From an uncultured Lachnospiraceae bacterium (GTDB taxonomy: Bacteria; Bacillota; Clostridia; Lachnospirales; Lachnospiraceae): DNA of 64,000 bases. Where the stretch lies: contig CAMWLG010000010.1 in the NCBI GenBank assembly GCA_947175035.1, forward strand, positions 1 through 64,000, in the 5' to 3' direction. Shown here in pieces: positions 39,301 to 48,600 of this stretch (its first letter is position 1; each line of letters opens with the position of its first letter). The position numbers and the translations under genes were made by a program. The notes beneath the pieces were generated by a model. It saw only the letters and a program-made list of their open reading frames with translations, was not told the DNA's origin and made no database searches.

Positions 39301-42300
39301 TGCTGATCGACGGCTATGAGATGACGAAGAACCTGTTTGAGGAAGCATGGAAAGCGGCGGAAAGTGACACCTACGGAAAGCAGATTATGGCGGAAGGCGA
39401 CAAGACGCATAACAACAAGCTGGGCGGCATGATGGAAGCGGCAGTGTTCGCGGCAGAGCTCCAGAAGAGAGATCTGAGCATTTCGCGGTTCGTAAAGGCT
39501 CCCGTGCAGGTTTTGGGCGAAACTCCTGACGGCGTGGAAGTGTTCAGCGTGAACGGAAAAGGCGTGTTCGTGGCAAATGACATCCTGACAGGCTACACAG
39601 AGAAGGCTTCTTATTGGGAGAAGCTCGGACAGGAAATGTTCGACGCGATCGGCAAGAAGGCCGGAGAGTTTAAACCGGGTGACGATCCAAATGATCCAAA
39701 CGATCCGAACGATGAGCAAAAGGGTGACACTGAGGAGTCGAAGATCAAGGTGGAGACACCCGATGTGGATAAGGACGGCAAAATCTCTGTGCGAAGCGCC
39801 AGTATCAAGATAGAAGCGGCGGATCTTGTGCAGACTAACAAAGTGCAATATGTAGTGACGGTGACCTATACGAACAAAGCCGGCAAACAACAGCAGCTTA
39901 CAGAGGGCGTACACTACACGGCAGCGCTTGTGAAGGACTTTGACGGAAAGAGTGCCGGGACTCAGAAAATAACGATTTCCGGAACGGATGTGAAAACCGA
40001 TTTGGGTACATTTATCGGCGAGAAGACAGTATCGTATACGATAAAGGCAAAAACGGAGGCAAACCAGGATAAAGCGCATAACATTGCAAAGAAGAAGTTC
40101 AGGCTCGTAAGTGGGGATGTAAAAAATGCGACCTATACAGGCACATACATTACTCCGGGAGTGGAAGACCTTGATGGTATCGGCGAGAGCAATTACAGCG
40201 TCGTATACAAAAACAATGTGAACGTCGGCAAGGCGAGCGTCACCATCGTCGGAAAAGGCGAATATTTTGGCACGAAGACGTTGAAATTCAGCATCAAGAA
40301 AGCCAACATCGCAAAGCAGTCAATGTCGTTTGAGGCATCGAACGCGACGATCAGCGGCACAGGCACTCAGTTTACTGCAACCGAAAAGAATGCGGGTGAT
40401 TTTAGCTATAAGGGAAATGCGATCACACTTAAGAGCTTGAAGGTGAAGCTTGGTGATGTCGAATTGAGCCCCCGTGCGGATTACACAGTGACGTATGCAA
40501 AGAACACAAAGGCAGGAAGGGCGACGGCCACGATCAAGGGCGCAGGCAATTTGTCAGGCTCGATCAAAATAAGCTACGATATCAGTCTGGTGGGAATCGT
40601 GGAAGATTTAGCGCAATGCAATACGGAAGACAAAGCCCTTGAGGCGGAATATTCTTCAAAGGGTGCAAGACTTAAAACAATTGAGTTGAACGGCGTGACC
40701 CTGAGAGAAGGAAAGGATTATAAGGTAAATTATAAGGGCTGTAAGACACCCAAGGACGGACTTACCATCGGTGAGGTCGAAAAAGTAAAAGTGACTGGCG
40801 CAGGCTCCTACAAGAGCAGAGAATTTAAGGATATCGAGATATGCATTAAGACTGAAAAGGGCGAGTACCACATCAAGGACAATGCGATAGTGGACACGGA
40901 TAAGACGAAGGGCGACCCGAATAAGATCATCAGTGCAGCCAAGATAACGGATGCGGCGGGCGTAAAGGTGAAGGCGAATGATGTCACCATCACCACGACG
41001 AATAAGTCGATTACAGTGAAGCCAAACAGCGATGAGTACTACAGCGAGACCACGTTGGCATGCCGTGTGGCAAAGAACCTTAACAAGGTGAAGCCGACGG
41101 TTAAAACGAACAAAATTCCGGACAGATACTTTGACGGTGTGAATGCGGTGACGTTTACGGAGACGGAAATCGTGGCGGCGAACGTTCTTGACGGCGTAAA
41201 GGCAGCAGACATACGCATTGTGTCATACAAGAACAATAACAAGACCGGAACGGCTACTGTGACAGTCGAGGGCAGGAACGGCAGCGATTTCTATGGCAAA
41301 AAGAGCCTGAAATTCAAAATTGTTGCAAAGAAGGCCACGCTGGGTCAAGACGCAAAAGAGGTGCCGGATGATCCCGCTGATGATCCCGGCAAGGATCCTG
41401 GCAAGGATCCCGGGACAGATCCCGGAAAGGATCCTGGGACAGATCCCGGAACAGATCCTGGAACAGATCCTGGCAAGGATCCCGCGAACGTTCCGAAGGC
41501 GGCGATATGGGTGGTAGGAGACTCAACGGTATCAGGCTTCAATGACGATTACTATCTGCCGCGCCAGGGCTACGGTGAGCAAATTGGAACATATTTCAAT
41601 GCGGACGTATATAATTATGCAATGTCGGGCCGCTCCTCCAAGAGCTTTACCACTGAAAAGAACTACAGCCATTTGATGAATGGCGGCGTTGAGGGCATTA
41701 CTATGCCAAAGCTTGGGGAATCCACGGCAGAAGCCAAATTCCTCATCATAGGATTTGGACACAATGATGAGAAAAAGGAGGACTCCGAGAGGTACACGAA
41801 TCCAAACGGTGATTACAAGACGGAGGGGAGCTTTGCAAAGAGCCTGTATGACAATTACATCAAGCCGGCGCTTGACGCGGGAGTGACGCCTGTGGTGGCA
41901 ACTCCGATTGTGCGATATGACCCGAAGGGAGAATATACGGGCTCCACAGCTCATGTCACTTCTGATGGTGATTATTCGCAAGCAATCCGTGACTTATGCG
42001 CGACAGATGAATTGAAAGACAAGGTGATTCTGGCAGATTTGACGGAAGCGACCAAAGCGCTGTATAAGGCGGACAATGAGAATGCGGCAAAGTTCCATGC
42101 GTATACGACATGTAAATATACAAACGAGGAAAAAACGGAAGTGACGCCGGAAGGCATGGATAATACGCATATCAACAGCTATGGCGCAAAAATGGTAGTG
42201 TGGCTCTTGGGAGAGCAGACCAAGGATACGGCATTGAACAAGCATTGGCTGAACAAGGAAAAGCCGAGTGAAGCGAAGGACTATGAAGCGGCAGTGAATA

Positions 42301-42998
42301 AGAGTTTTAAGCCCGCGGAGTATGTGGCTCCTACGGAAGATGCGATGAAGGCTTCCGGATGGCCGGCATTTACGGACGCAAGCGGAAGACAGTGGTACAG
42401 CACAGTGTTTGGCGATGTAGGCGGAGCTAGCAAGATTACAACAGCAGGAAATTTTGTAGCGACTGTGGATGAGTCGAATAAAACTGTGACCTTGAATGTG
42501 CCTAACGGCAATGGAAAAATTGCCGCAAGCAGCGACGCATTTTTCTTCTACTATACGCGGCTGCCGAAGGATGCGCAGTTTGAATTGTCCGTAAAGGCGA
42601 CGATCAACAGCTTTGATACGTCGAACTCTCAAGTAGCATATGGCTTGATGGCGCGTGATGAAATCTATATCAACGAGAATACAAGTGCACTTTTGGGCGA
42701 CTATGTATCGACGGGCACATATAAGAAAGGGGATGTCAATTGCTTCGGACGCAAGAACGGGGCGCTGACCGATGGCTCTGCGCCGACCAAGAAATATGTT
42801 ACGGCGGGAGACGAGGCAATCCTGAAGCTTGACAAGAATCCGGACGGATTCACGATGACATATGGCGAGAACGACCCTGTTTCAGGAGGATTCGACTATC
42901 CGCTGACAAAAATTGATTCGGAATATATTTATGTCGGATTTTATGTCACGCGTAAGGCAAGCGTTACATTTAGCGATATCAGCCTTGTAGAAAAGTGA
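33306..42998 (+). CDS. Giant secreted multi-domain pectin esterase (CE8 pectin methylesterase, two CE12-like SGNH acetylesterase domains, InlB-type repeats, carbohydrate-binding-like modules)
   Basis: Signal peptide; CE8 region ~37255-38355 (YSSQDTVYTGAVKAYFKNCVLEGQTDYIFGDTSTAVFDAC); CE12 regions ~38720-39500 (FLAGDSTVKDY...FVQFGHNDC) and ~41499-42255 (WVVGDSTVSGF...IIGFGHND); InlB-like VTLTATPNPGYKLIEW. Confidence 0.9.
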   Translation: MSKLRQKLGRRILAYVLSGAMMLSGVTSPGMTAFASEAPRDAGGYAQEGTMGIDEYNLQDAKVLAEGDEVSGSETKTWDFTQYDGTGAITDWNGLTGGSYHSTQYGMSIKNGSITVPVTGNSKVSVIASYTFDFSIENKNYSCQRTSPDNAEETCVYPYVGDAGIVTITATNNTTTYIKKITVEPAAEDEYAVQIEEADNGTVSASAVFAKEGDSVTLTATPNPGYKLIEWKKSDADLEINSDASDSNIATFVMPASDVKIMPVFAEDTDATFSIQALNGYHGTAKLKTGQGTDIASGVEVVLADVAEATPETGYTFKEWYVTSGKTIEAVTVTDGKFTMPAGDVQIVPIFTGAAKGTYDFKLGATEKNNGRMLGGQLKDYTGVIKLDELKESDGNDHGFLTAKENATMTLKLSGAADVTVNTCQYGSACSGVTATLDGVACDAAIIGTQTKDSGKTYTFTTAKGGELVLTITAATGAYVHGITVEYLGGTGEMLDFGGKYFKDVTFTGTGLADKSLTKGDSISKASLEGLLLDKDDSLTYFDASHGAVTTTSGATLNLNLEKKANIEILGCRFGKSTSITAKSTKDGTTKTLKVAKGEGAAEGDAIPPLYTILDAEGVVSVKFAQQEYIHSIKVIPLTGTAAQYLVEVTDDGHGTAAVEGNPYAVAGQIVILTAKANSSYRFKEWGEKIPADLSITQDGEDKYKFTMPASDVKAKAIFEATETIYVAEGTHNFGGVTSLAVDGFEFTGFTTDGNKHGFAFTDGAEMKLSLREKANVTVYGCCYGTGGGTDLVMEVLSGSGTLSVTSEVEESDLKRNKFTVTGAKGGELVLKFTGVSWIQTVMVEYPGEVEPGMRDIDVWDFSGFAVQNQAPLIYNNKITPDDLKKIVDKDGKFILVDKKKEAVFGDLTMVYEAGDRLYTNVAGLPNAGDYGNAQYEYDDFTAAGAWYSNGTGGSGRRYVTIKMQTGDKLVAYMGSSQSGDISFTFEGTGGADGQKDSISIESGKFGKFVFVAEKTGTYKLWADGAGKPMYHRIMRVPALEVKGTIDYNNLKDKVSGAVLKFKNMETKAETVAEVSEDGSFSAILAPGFQYRAVLSGAMGYGFEAATKYFETKDVEYKTGKSNVNLKVVETPVYPYSGEIKGFAEGYDTSKLAITMLADEDSDAEDVDVTIEQKDGKISFTTALMPEVKYTFALEGVNDYEVTDPLEICNEDNSDYTGKTITVALKAMYDVKGAWIGLSDSAKVTALKFTNVDDAYPYVATVNEDGKGYTAKLRDGAYLAEATVNGFRTKTHVVVNGKAVEKDLMFVSTSEKEKIDYVADIYVGYPDKANNYETMRAAMEACDLMKPATEGDGRVTVHIAPGTYREQVIVNRPNVSFVNDTDKEVLLTWYYGIGYKYYSSNNGYYDPENAYDQFDKHIADRWGVAVRINTSATGFRAKGITFENSFNRYITDEELEDGVECTGETLKVDRKRNTDVNSKAATERAAAISVEGDKAEFVECSFYSSQDTVYTGAVKAYFKNCVLEGQTDYIFGDTSTAVFDACELSWKGYSANSQGGYVTAHRGNGAKGYLFRNCTVTANNHNYEGKALDVKPGYFGRPWGADASVVFLNTKLQSADLIDSVGWTEMSGNDPKKAKFYEYNTTTIAGTAVDTSTRAGNVMTQDDASKVTVADYFGDWKPSCYVEEDATVEFKEALRVIDNGDINAPYPGHTLTAMYSLGEKNDANDASVIQWYIVDKDGKEELRKESTAAVDKTYKIEKAAIGKYIKVKVTPQTVSGKAGTPAQYQVEEAIRDGWDDPTGGSDIELGGGINIFLAGDSTVKDYSANGMYNSGGALKEGSWGEFIQYFFDSSKVTVQNYAQGGRSCRTFINEGKLKDIKEKISEGDYLFVQFGHNDCADDYPDRFVPLGSPDASGKYPLTAGTPDANGQYPNGGAGTYKWFLKQYIDVAKEKGAIPVLVTPVARMYYNADGTIKPHHDSKDTKDNAYVTAVKQLAEEEGVLLIDGYEMTKNLFEEAWKAAESDTYGKQIMAEGDKTHNNKLGGMMEAAVFAAELQKRDLSISRFVKAPVQVLGETPDGVEVFSVNGKGVFVANDILTGYTEKASYWEKLGQEMFDAIGKKAGEFKPGDDPNDPNDPNDEQKGDTEESKIKVETPDVDKDGKISVRSASIKIEAADLVQTNKVQYVVTVTYTNKAGKQQQLTEGVHYTAALVKDFDGKSAGTQKITISGTDVKTDLGTFIGEKTVSYTIKAKTEANQDKAHNIAKKKFRLVSGDVKNATYTGTYITPGVEDLDGIGESNYSVVYKNNVNVGKASVTIVGKGEYFGTKTLKFSIKKANIAKQSMSFEASNATISGTGTQFTATEKNAGDFSYKGNAITLKSLKVKLGDVELSPRADYTVTYAKNTKAGRATATIKGAGNLSGSIKISYDISLVGIVEDLAQCNTEDKALEAEYSSKGARLKTIELNGVTLREGKDYKVNYKGCKTPKDGLTIGEVEKVKVTGAGSYKSREFKDIEICIKTEKGEYHIKDNAIVDTDKTKGDPNKIISAAKITDAAGVKVKANDVTITTTNKSITVKPNSDEYYSETTLACRVAKNLNKVKPTVKTNKIPDRYFDGVNAVTFTETEIVAANVLDGVKAADIRIVSYKNNNKTGTATVTVEGRNGSDFYGKKSLKFKIVAKKATLGQDAKEVPDDPADDPGKDPGKDPGTDPGKDPGTDPGTDPGTDPGKDPANVPKAAIWVVGDSTVSGFNDDYYLPRQGYGEQIGTYFNADVYNYAMSGRSSKSFTTEKNYSHLMNGGVEGITMPKLGESTAEAKFLIIGFGHNDEKKEDSERYTNPNGDYKTEGSFAKSLYDNYIKPALDAGVTPVVATPIVRYDPKGEYTGSTAHVTSDGDYSQAIRDLCATDELKDKVILADLTEATKALYKADNENAAKFHAYTTCKYTNEEKTEVTPEGMDNTHINSYGAKMVVWLLGEQTKDTALNKHWLNKEKPSEAKDYEAAVNKSFKPAEYVAPTEDAMKASGWPAFTDASGRQWYSTVFGDVGGASKITTAGNFVATVDESNKTVTLNVPNGNGKIAASSDAFFFYYTRLPKDAQFELSVKATINSFDTSNSQVAYGLMARDEIYINENTSALLGDYVSTGTYKKGDVNCFGRKNGALTDGSAPTKKYVTAGDEAILKLDKNPDGFTMTYGENDPVSGGFDYPLTKIDSEYIYVGFYVTRKASVTFSDISLVEK
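41369..41482 (+). repeat. 12-bp tandem repeat encoding DPG(K/T) linker
   Basis: GATCCTGGCAAG/GATCCCGGGACA... repeats encoding DPGKDPGTDPGKDPGTDPGTDPGTDPGK. Confidence 0.9.
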
Positions 42999-43035
42999 TA
43001 ATACCAGACAGGGACAGGATTGATTTGATGCTCAA

Positions 43036-43067
43036 AAAGAGGAGCTGCGCAAAGGCAGCTCCTCTTT
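43036..43067 (+). terminator. Hairpin terminator after giant esterase
   Basis: AAAGAGGAGCTGC-GCAAAG-GCAGCTCCTCTTT. Confidence 0.75.
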
Positions 43068-43107
43068 ACATGTGGTGCGGATGCGGGTTTTGCCGCAGAT
43101 GGAATGT

Positions 43108-44472
43108 TCAGAATCCCTGTTTTTTCAGATCCGCCAAGAGCCCTACATAGAACTCGCTGACATCAAACCCTTTGATGTCCTTGTGGGTCAAATCAATCAT
43201 ATCCGCGTGGGAGATGCCTTCCCTGTCTGCTTTGACAAGTCCCAGATAATTGCCCCAGGAGGCGGAAGTGACGCTGACCAGGCCGTCATTGTCGCCTTCA
43301 TAATGCTTGGAGAGCAGATAGGTGAAGCTCAAGGGCAGGAAGGAACTGTGAAAACCGCGCATCTTGGACATGGTGCTCTGGTAATAGATTCCCGGGATGT
43401 CCTTTACTTCCTCGTTGAATCGGGCGCAGGAGGCGGCGGTTAAATCAGACACGCCAGCCAGAAAATCAGGTTTGTCATCGCCTAAGGCATGGAACAGGGC
43501 GTTGTATCGCCTGCTTGCAAAATGTATCATCCAATCGGGCAGACTGCTCAGCAGGGCGTCCGCAAACTGACAGCCGCGGTGCGGGGTATTGATGGTGGTG
43601 AGGGAGGCAACATGCTCTGCCATTCCCAGCTTGCTTATGGCGTAGCGTGCGTCCAGGCCACCCTTGGAATGGGCTACGATATTGACCTTCTCCGCGCCGG
43701 AGAGTTCCAGCACCCGTTCTATCTCCGCTTTTAATTCCTGTGCGCTGTCCGCCACGGCCAGAGAGGATTGCTGTCTGCCATAGTATATGTTGGCGCCGTT
43801 TTGTTTTAATGCCCTGGGAATGCGCCCCCAGTAGTTCATGTATTGCCAATCCCGGAAGAAGATACCATGTACCATCACCACGGGGTAGCGGGTGCGGCAG
43901 ACGGCGTTCTGCACTCGGGCAGTGTCCAGGAGATATCTGTTTTTGGCAGTCAGAAGCTCTCTGCGAACGATACTGCACCAGCCATAAAATAAAAAGACAT
44001 TTACCGGGAAAACCCACCAAAAAAAGAACATGACAATCCTGCGTCCGATTCCCAGCTGCGCGGAGCAAAAAGCTGTTCGCCAAAAGCCGTTCAGATAGTG
44101 GAGCAGCAGGATACAATAGGCGACCGCCAGATTGATCACGAACAGGCGGGAAAGTCCCATGTGGGGCCACAAATATAGGAAGATGAAGCATAATTCCGCA
44201 ATCAGGGTATAGATGGAGATTAGAATCAGTTCGTAGCCGCCGGCAAGAAGCTGTAAGCGGAATGTCAAACCTTTCTCATAACAGGGAAGAATCTCCAACA
44301 TCACAAAGAATGCGAACAGAGCGGCATATATAACCGGTTTTAAAAGGATGTTGGCAGGATTCCAGCCATCTCCCGACGGGGCGAAAAGGTCATTCACCAG
44401 TGTGATGATTAGAGAAATATTTAAAATGATAAGCAAAAAAAGTGTCTTAAAAATTCTTCTGAATGTACGCAT
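43108..44472 (-). CDS. Membrane protein with alpha/beta-hydrolase lipase-like domain
   Basis: Several N-terminal TM segments; YPVVMVHGIFFRDW; VNIVAHSKGGLDARYAISKLG; TINTPHRG. Confidence 0.8.
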   Translation of the reverse strand: MRTFRRIFKTLFLLIILNISLIITLVNDLFAPSGDGWNPANILLKPVIYAALFAFFVMLEILPCYEKGLTFRLQLLAGGYELILISIYTLIAELCFIFLYLWPHMGLSRLFVINLAVAYCILLLHYLNGFWRTAFCSAQLGIGRRIVMFFFWWVFPVNVFLFYGWCSIVRRELLTAKNRYLLDTARVQNAVCRTRYPVVMVHGIFFRDWQYMNYWGRIPRALKQNGANIYYGRQQSSLAVADSAQELKAEIERVLELSGAEKVNIVAHSKGGLDARYAISKLGMAEHVASLTTINTPHRGCQFADALLSSLPDWMIHFASRRYNALFHALGDDKPDFLAGVSDLTAASCARFNEEVKDIPGIYYQSTMSKMRGFHSSFLPLSFTYLLSKHYEGDNDGLVSVTSASWGNYLGLVKADREGISHADMIDLTHKDIKGFDVSEFYVGLLADLKKQGF

Positions 44473-44481
44473 AGGTTATCC

Positions 44482-45450
44482 TTATTTATCGTAGTAGTGC
44501 AGCGCGTCCACGAACCGATCCGCCACCAGCTCACGGCCGGCCTGGTTCAGGTGCAGATTGTCAATCAGGTATTCGGAGGCGTTGTCCTCGTGGATGGTTC
44601 CGTACAGATTGTCAATATAGGTAATGCTGCGGTCAAAGCAGGAGTCCAGCTGCTTGATGGCATAAGTGGAGAGAACATCCTGACCATAAGTGTATATGTC
44701 GCTGCTGACGTATTTTCCTTCTTCATCCACCGCAAAAGCATAGGTGGGTGACATGACAATGAACCGAAGGTGAGGGTAATTGGACTGTAAAAGTTCAACA
44801 CCCGCCTCCAGATTGCCGGTGAACTGCTGGATATCCGTGTTGTTATCGTCATTATACATCTCGTGCCCTGCCAGATAGTCGCTGGCGTCATACATGATCG
44901 CTATCACGTCCACCTCGTTGAAATCTAACTCATACAGGGTTTCATAAACCCAGACACCCTCAGGCGGAGCAGCATCTCCCAAAAATCTGTTGGCTTGCTT
45001 ATATCGGGTGTTGGTCGGCCCCTTGACCGCGACTTGTGTCAGCCAATAAAAATTGTAGGCATCCATGGGATATTTGGAGGCGTCAAGCGTGAAATTCTGC
45101 GCAGCCAGATAGCTGCCGCTGACAGAGCAATTGTATACGGTGGCACCGGTCTTTTGGGCGATCAGGTTGGCGAGATTATTTTTGGAATCCCTGTCGTCCG
45201 CAAAGGGTGCGTTTCCAAAGCAGACAATCGTGGTGGTATCGTCCTTGTCTGTGATGGTGTTGTGATCCTTATCCAAGGCAGGCAATATCAAATCCATATT
45301 GTCGGGTTTGCCTTCGAAATCTTCTGCCATGATTGCATCCAAATCCACCAGTCGTCCCCAATTGAAGAAGCGGTACGTCACCCCCAAAACGGTGATGACA
45401 AAAACCAGCAGCAGTATTGTGTGTATATTAATAAATCGTTTGATGTGCAT
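44482..45450 (-). CDS. SGNH/GDSL hydrolase-like membrane-anchored protein with altered nucleophile block
   Basis: N-term TM; block I reads CFGNAPFADD; VSGSYLA; C-term DNLHLNQAGRELVADRF. Confidence 0.7.
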   Translation of the reverse strand: MHIKRFINIHTILLLVFVITVLGVTYRFFNWGRLVDLDAIMAEDFEGKPDNMDLILPALDKDHNTITDKDDTTTIVCFGNAPFADDRDSKNNLANLIAQKTGATVYNCSVSGSYLAAQNFTLDASKYPMDAYNFYWLTQVAVKGPTNTRYKQANRFLGDAAPPEGVWVYETLYELDFNEVDVIAIMYDASDYLAGHEMYNDDNNTDIQQFTGNLEAGVELLQSNYPHLRFIVMSPTYAFAVDEEGKYVSSDIYTYGQDVLSTYAIKQLDSCFDRSITYIDNLYGTIHEDNASEYLIDNLHLNQAGRELVADRFVDALHYYDK

Positions 45451-45614
45451 AACGCCTCTCATTTCCGCCCAGGGGGGCTTTGTTTGATGTTTTTTATTTT
45501 ACTATTTTGAAAAATAAATGTCCATATTATTCCAAAAGGTTTAAGAAATTCAGGGAATATTTAAGAATTATTAGAATTTATTTTTAAAATTGCTTTGAAA
45601 AATATGGGAATTGC

Positions 45615-45643
45615 TTGAAGTGAATAAATTGGAATGCTATAAT
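45615..45643 (+). promoter_or_regulatory. Sigma-A type promoter for GH25/polysaccharide operon
   Basis: TTGAAG-17 nt-TATAAT. Confidence 0.6.
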
Positions 45644-45682
45644 ATACTTGGATTATAGTTTCATAAGAAAAGGATTGATTGA

Positions 45683-48600
45683 ATGAAAAAGTTTTGGGAG
45701 CGCATAGATGACAACAACGATCAATGGAGAGATGACGGTTTCTCTGATGATTGGGACGCTGAGGAGTACGAAGACAGCGATGAAGAGTATTATGAGGAAG
45801 CTGCAGAGTACGTAGACGACAGTGAAGTGTATTATGAGGAAGCTGCGGAATACGAGGACAGTGGTGAAGAGTATTATGAGGAGTCAGCGGAGTACGCAGA
45901 CAACGGTGGAGTGTATTATGAGGAATCCGCAGAGTATGAAGACGGCGGTGAAGAGTACTATGAGGAAGCTGAGGAGTATGTAGACAACGATGACGAGTAC
46001 TATGAGGAGTCTGCGGAGTACGAGGCGCAGGAGCAGGCATACAAGGAGTTTGTGACAGGCGTCGTGGCCGCATATTACGAGGACGGCGACGAGTACTATG
46101 AGGAGCAGGAAGATTCCTACGGAGATATCGAGTATTTCGATGATGCGGAGTATGAAGATGCCGCCTATGATGAATATTATAGCACAGAGGCCGGGGGGCT
46201 TTTGGCGTGGTTTTCCAATATGACGGCTATGGATAAAGTGATGCTGGGCGCGGGTGTATGTGTGCTGTTTTTGGTGCTGGTCACCGGTGTGGTATTTTTT
46301 CGCTCCCGAGGCACTGCGGGGCAGGCGTCTCAATTGGCTTCGGTTGGTACCCGTCTGGAAGGGATAGATATTATTGGAGACGAGGGGCTTCTTGCTGTGG
46401 CGAATGCGGCTGCGGCAAAGCGCGAGGCGGCGGAGCTTGTGGAGCAGGGGCAGAATCAAGATCAGAATTATAACGAGGCAGCGTACAACAAAGAAGTAAA
46501 TGTCGTGTTGAAGATGGTTTCCGTGCAGAAGGATCTGAAAATCAAGTTTGTGAACCAGAGCAGCGACAAACTGATTTCCAACGTGCCCTTTATCGTGACG
46601 GTGACCACGGCGGACAACAAGACAGAGAGCTGGAGTGATGATGATATGGACGGCATCATCTACAAGAAGGGGATAACGCCCGGCAGCTATCAGGTGACGG
46701 TGAACGCTTTAAGCGGCGACAAATATAACAAATACCATCTTCCCGCCGGAGTGCAGAAGGCGGAAGTGAAAAAGGATATCGCTTATCAGAAGATAGATGT
46801 CTCGGACGAGGTAAAGACTGAGTCGGAGATCAACGTGGCAACCGAGGAACAAAAAAAGATGGAGCCGGAAGTGGAATCTTCCCTTACGGACACCGTAGAG
46901 TGGGTCGAGAGTACGGCGGTCACCAGCACCTACATTGAGGTGGCCAAGGGCAGTATCACGGATCCTCTGACGCTGACAAAGAGCGGGACTTTCCTGCGCA
47001 CGGCGAAGGAAGTGACACTCAATCGAACCGAGGAGGATATGACCGTGGGAGGCAGGAATGTGATTCTGACACCGGAACATTCCTTTGAAGAGGTGGTATC
47101 CATTGATTGGAAGAGCAGTAACAGTTCCGTGGCGGAGGTGGATGAGGATGGCGTGGTGACCGCCATAGCAGCGGGCAAAGCTACCATCACTTGTACCGTG
47201 AGAGTGATAGATGGACAAAAGGAAGTGGAGTACACGGCAAAATGCGAGGTGAAGGTGACCGATCCGTCGGAAGAGTCGAGTACGGAATCGAGTACAGAGT
47301 CAAGTACAGAGCCTGGTACGCAGCCGGGCACACAACCCTCAACACAGCCAAGTACGCAGCCAAGCACGGAACCGTCCACCACACCGGGTACACAGCCGTC
47401 CACGGGAGAGGCACCTTCCGAACCTGCGATTTCTGTGGATTATAAGTCAGTGACACTGAAAGAGAAGGGCACGGAGACGGTGCTGGTAACAGTAAAAGGT
47501 TTTGATACGAGCAGGGAATTGGTTTATAATGTGGAGAGTGACGATACCGGTGTGGCGACTGCGGTGATCAGCAAGCAGGGCAAGATCACCATCACCGGGA
47601 AAGGAGTCGGAAGCGCCACTCTGACTGCGTGGGCCAATTATAAGAGTAATCCCTTGCGGGAGGTGCCAGCCGTCTCAATCGAGGTGAAAGTGACGGAGGC
47701 GGGTGACATCAGTCTGAGCAAGACAGCAGTGACGGTGTATGCAGGCTCTGACGTAACGATCAAGGTTCATTTGGAGGATGGGTTTGACGGGGATATAGAG
47801 GCTGAGTCCTCCGATAAAGAGGTCGCAAAGGCAAAAGTAGATGGCACATCAGTGATCATCACCGGTGTGAAGCCTGGGACGGCAAAGATTACAGTGTCTG
47901 CGGAGGACGGTGGCAGCACGTTGTCGGAAACCTGTGCCGTGACTGTAAAACTGCATCCCAGGAATGATTCGGAGACCCGGCTGAAGGATAACAACGGGAA
48001 TCAGCTCTATGTGCATGAGAACGATTCCTACAGGGAGGCGGTATATGCTGATTATTACAAGGACGGTGTGAGTTACTTCAAGCGGGGTGAGACCAAGTAC
48101 ACAGGATGGCAGACTATAGACGGAAGAGTGTACTTCTTTGATAAAACAGGTAAAAAGGTGACAGGGGAGCAGGTGATCCAGGGGGCAAAATATAACTTTG
48201 GCAGTGACGGAGCCCTGATCACCGGTTCCGGAATCATGGGAATCGACGTGTCCAAGCATAATGGCACGATTGACTGGGCAGCAGTGAAGAACTCGGGTGT
48301 TTCTTATGTGATCATCCGTTGTGGGTATCGCGGTTATACACAGGGGTCTCTGATCATTGACCCGAGGTTTGAACAGAATATCAAGGGCGCCACATCGGCG
48401 GGGCTGAAGGTAGGGGTTTACTTTTTCAGTCAAGCCATAGACGAGGTGGAAGCGGTAGAGGAGGCTTCTTTCGTGTTGGACGCGGTCAGGGGCTACAATA
48501 TCTCTTATCCCATATTCCTGGATGTGGAATACAGTGGCGCGTCGGGTAACAAGGGACGTGCGGATGGCTTGGACAAGGCAACAAGGACTGCTGTGTGTAA

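Noticed and set aside
41369-41482. Possible CRISPR-like or satellite array
   Set aside because: In-frame 12-bp repeats encoding a DPG(K/T) linker; no spacers.
45788-46039. Possible CRISPR array from regular 42-bp spacing
   Set aside because: Repeats are contiguous and in frame, encoding YYEE units; no unique spacers or cas genes.
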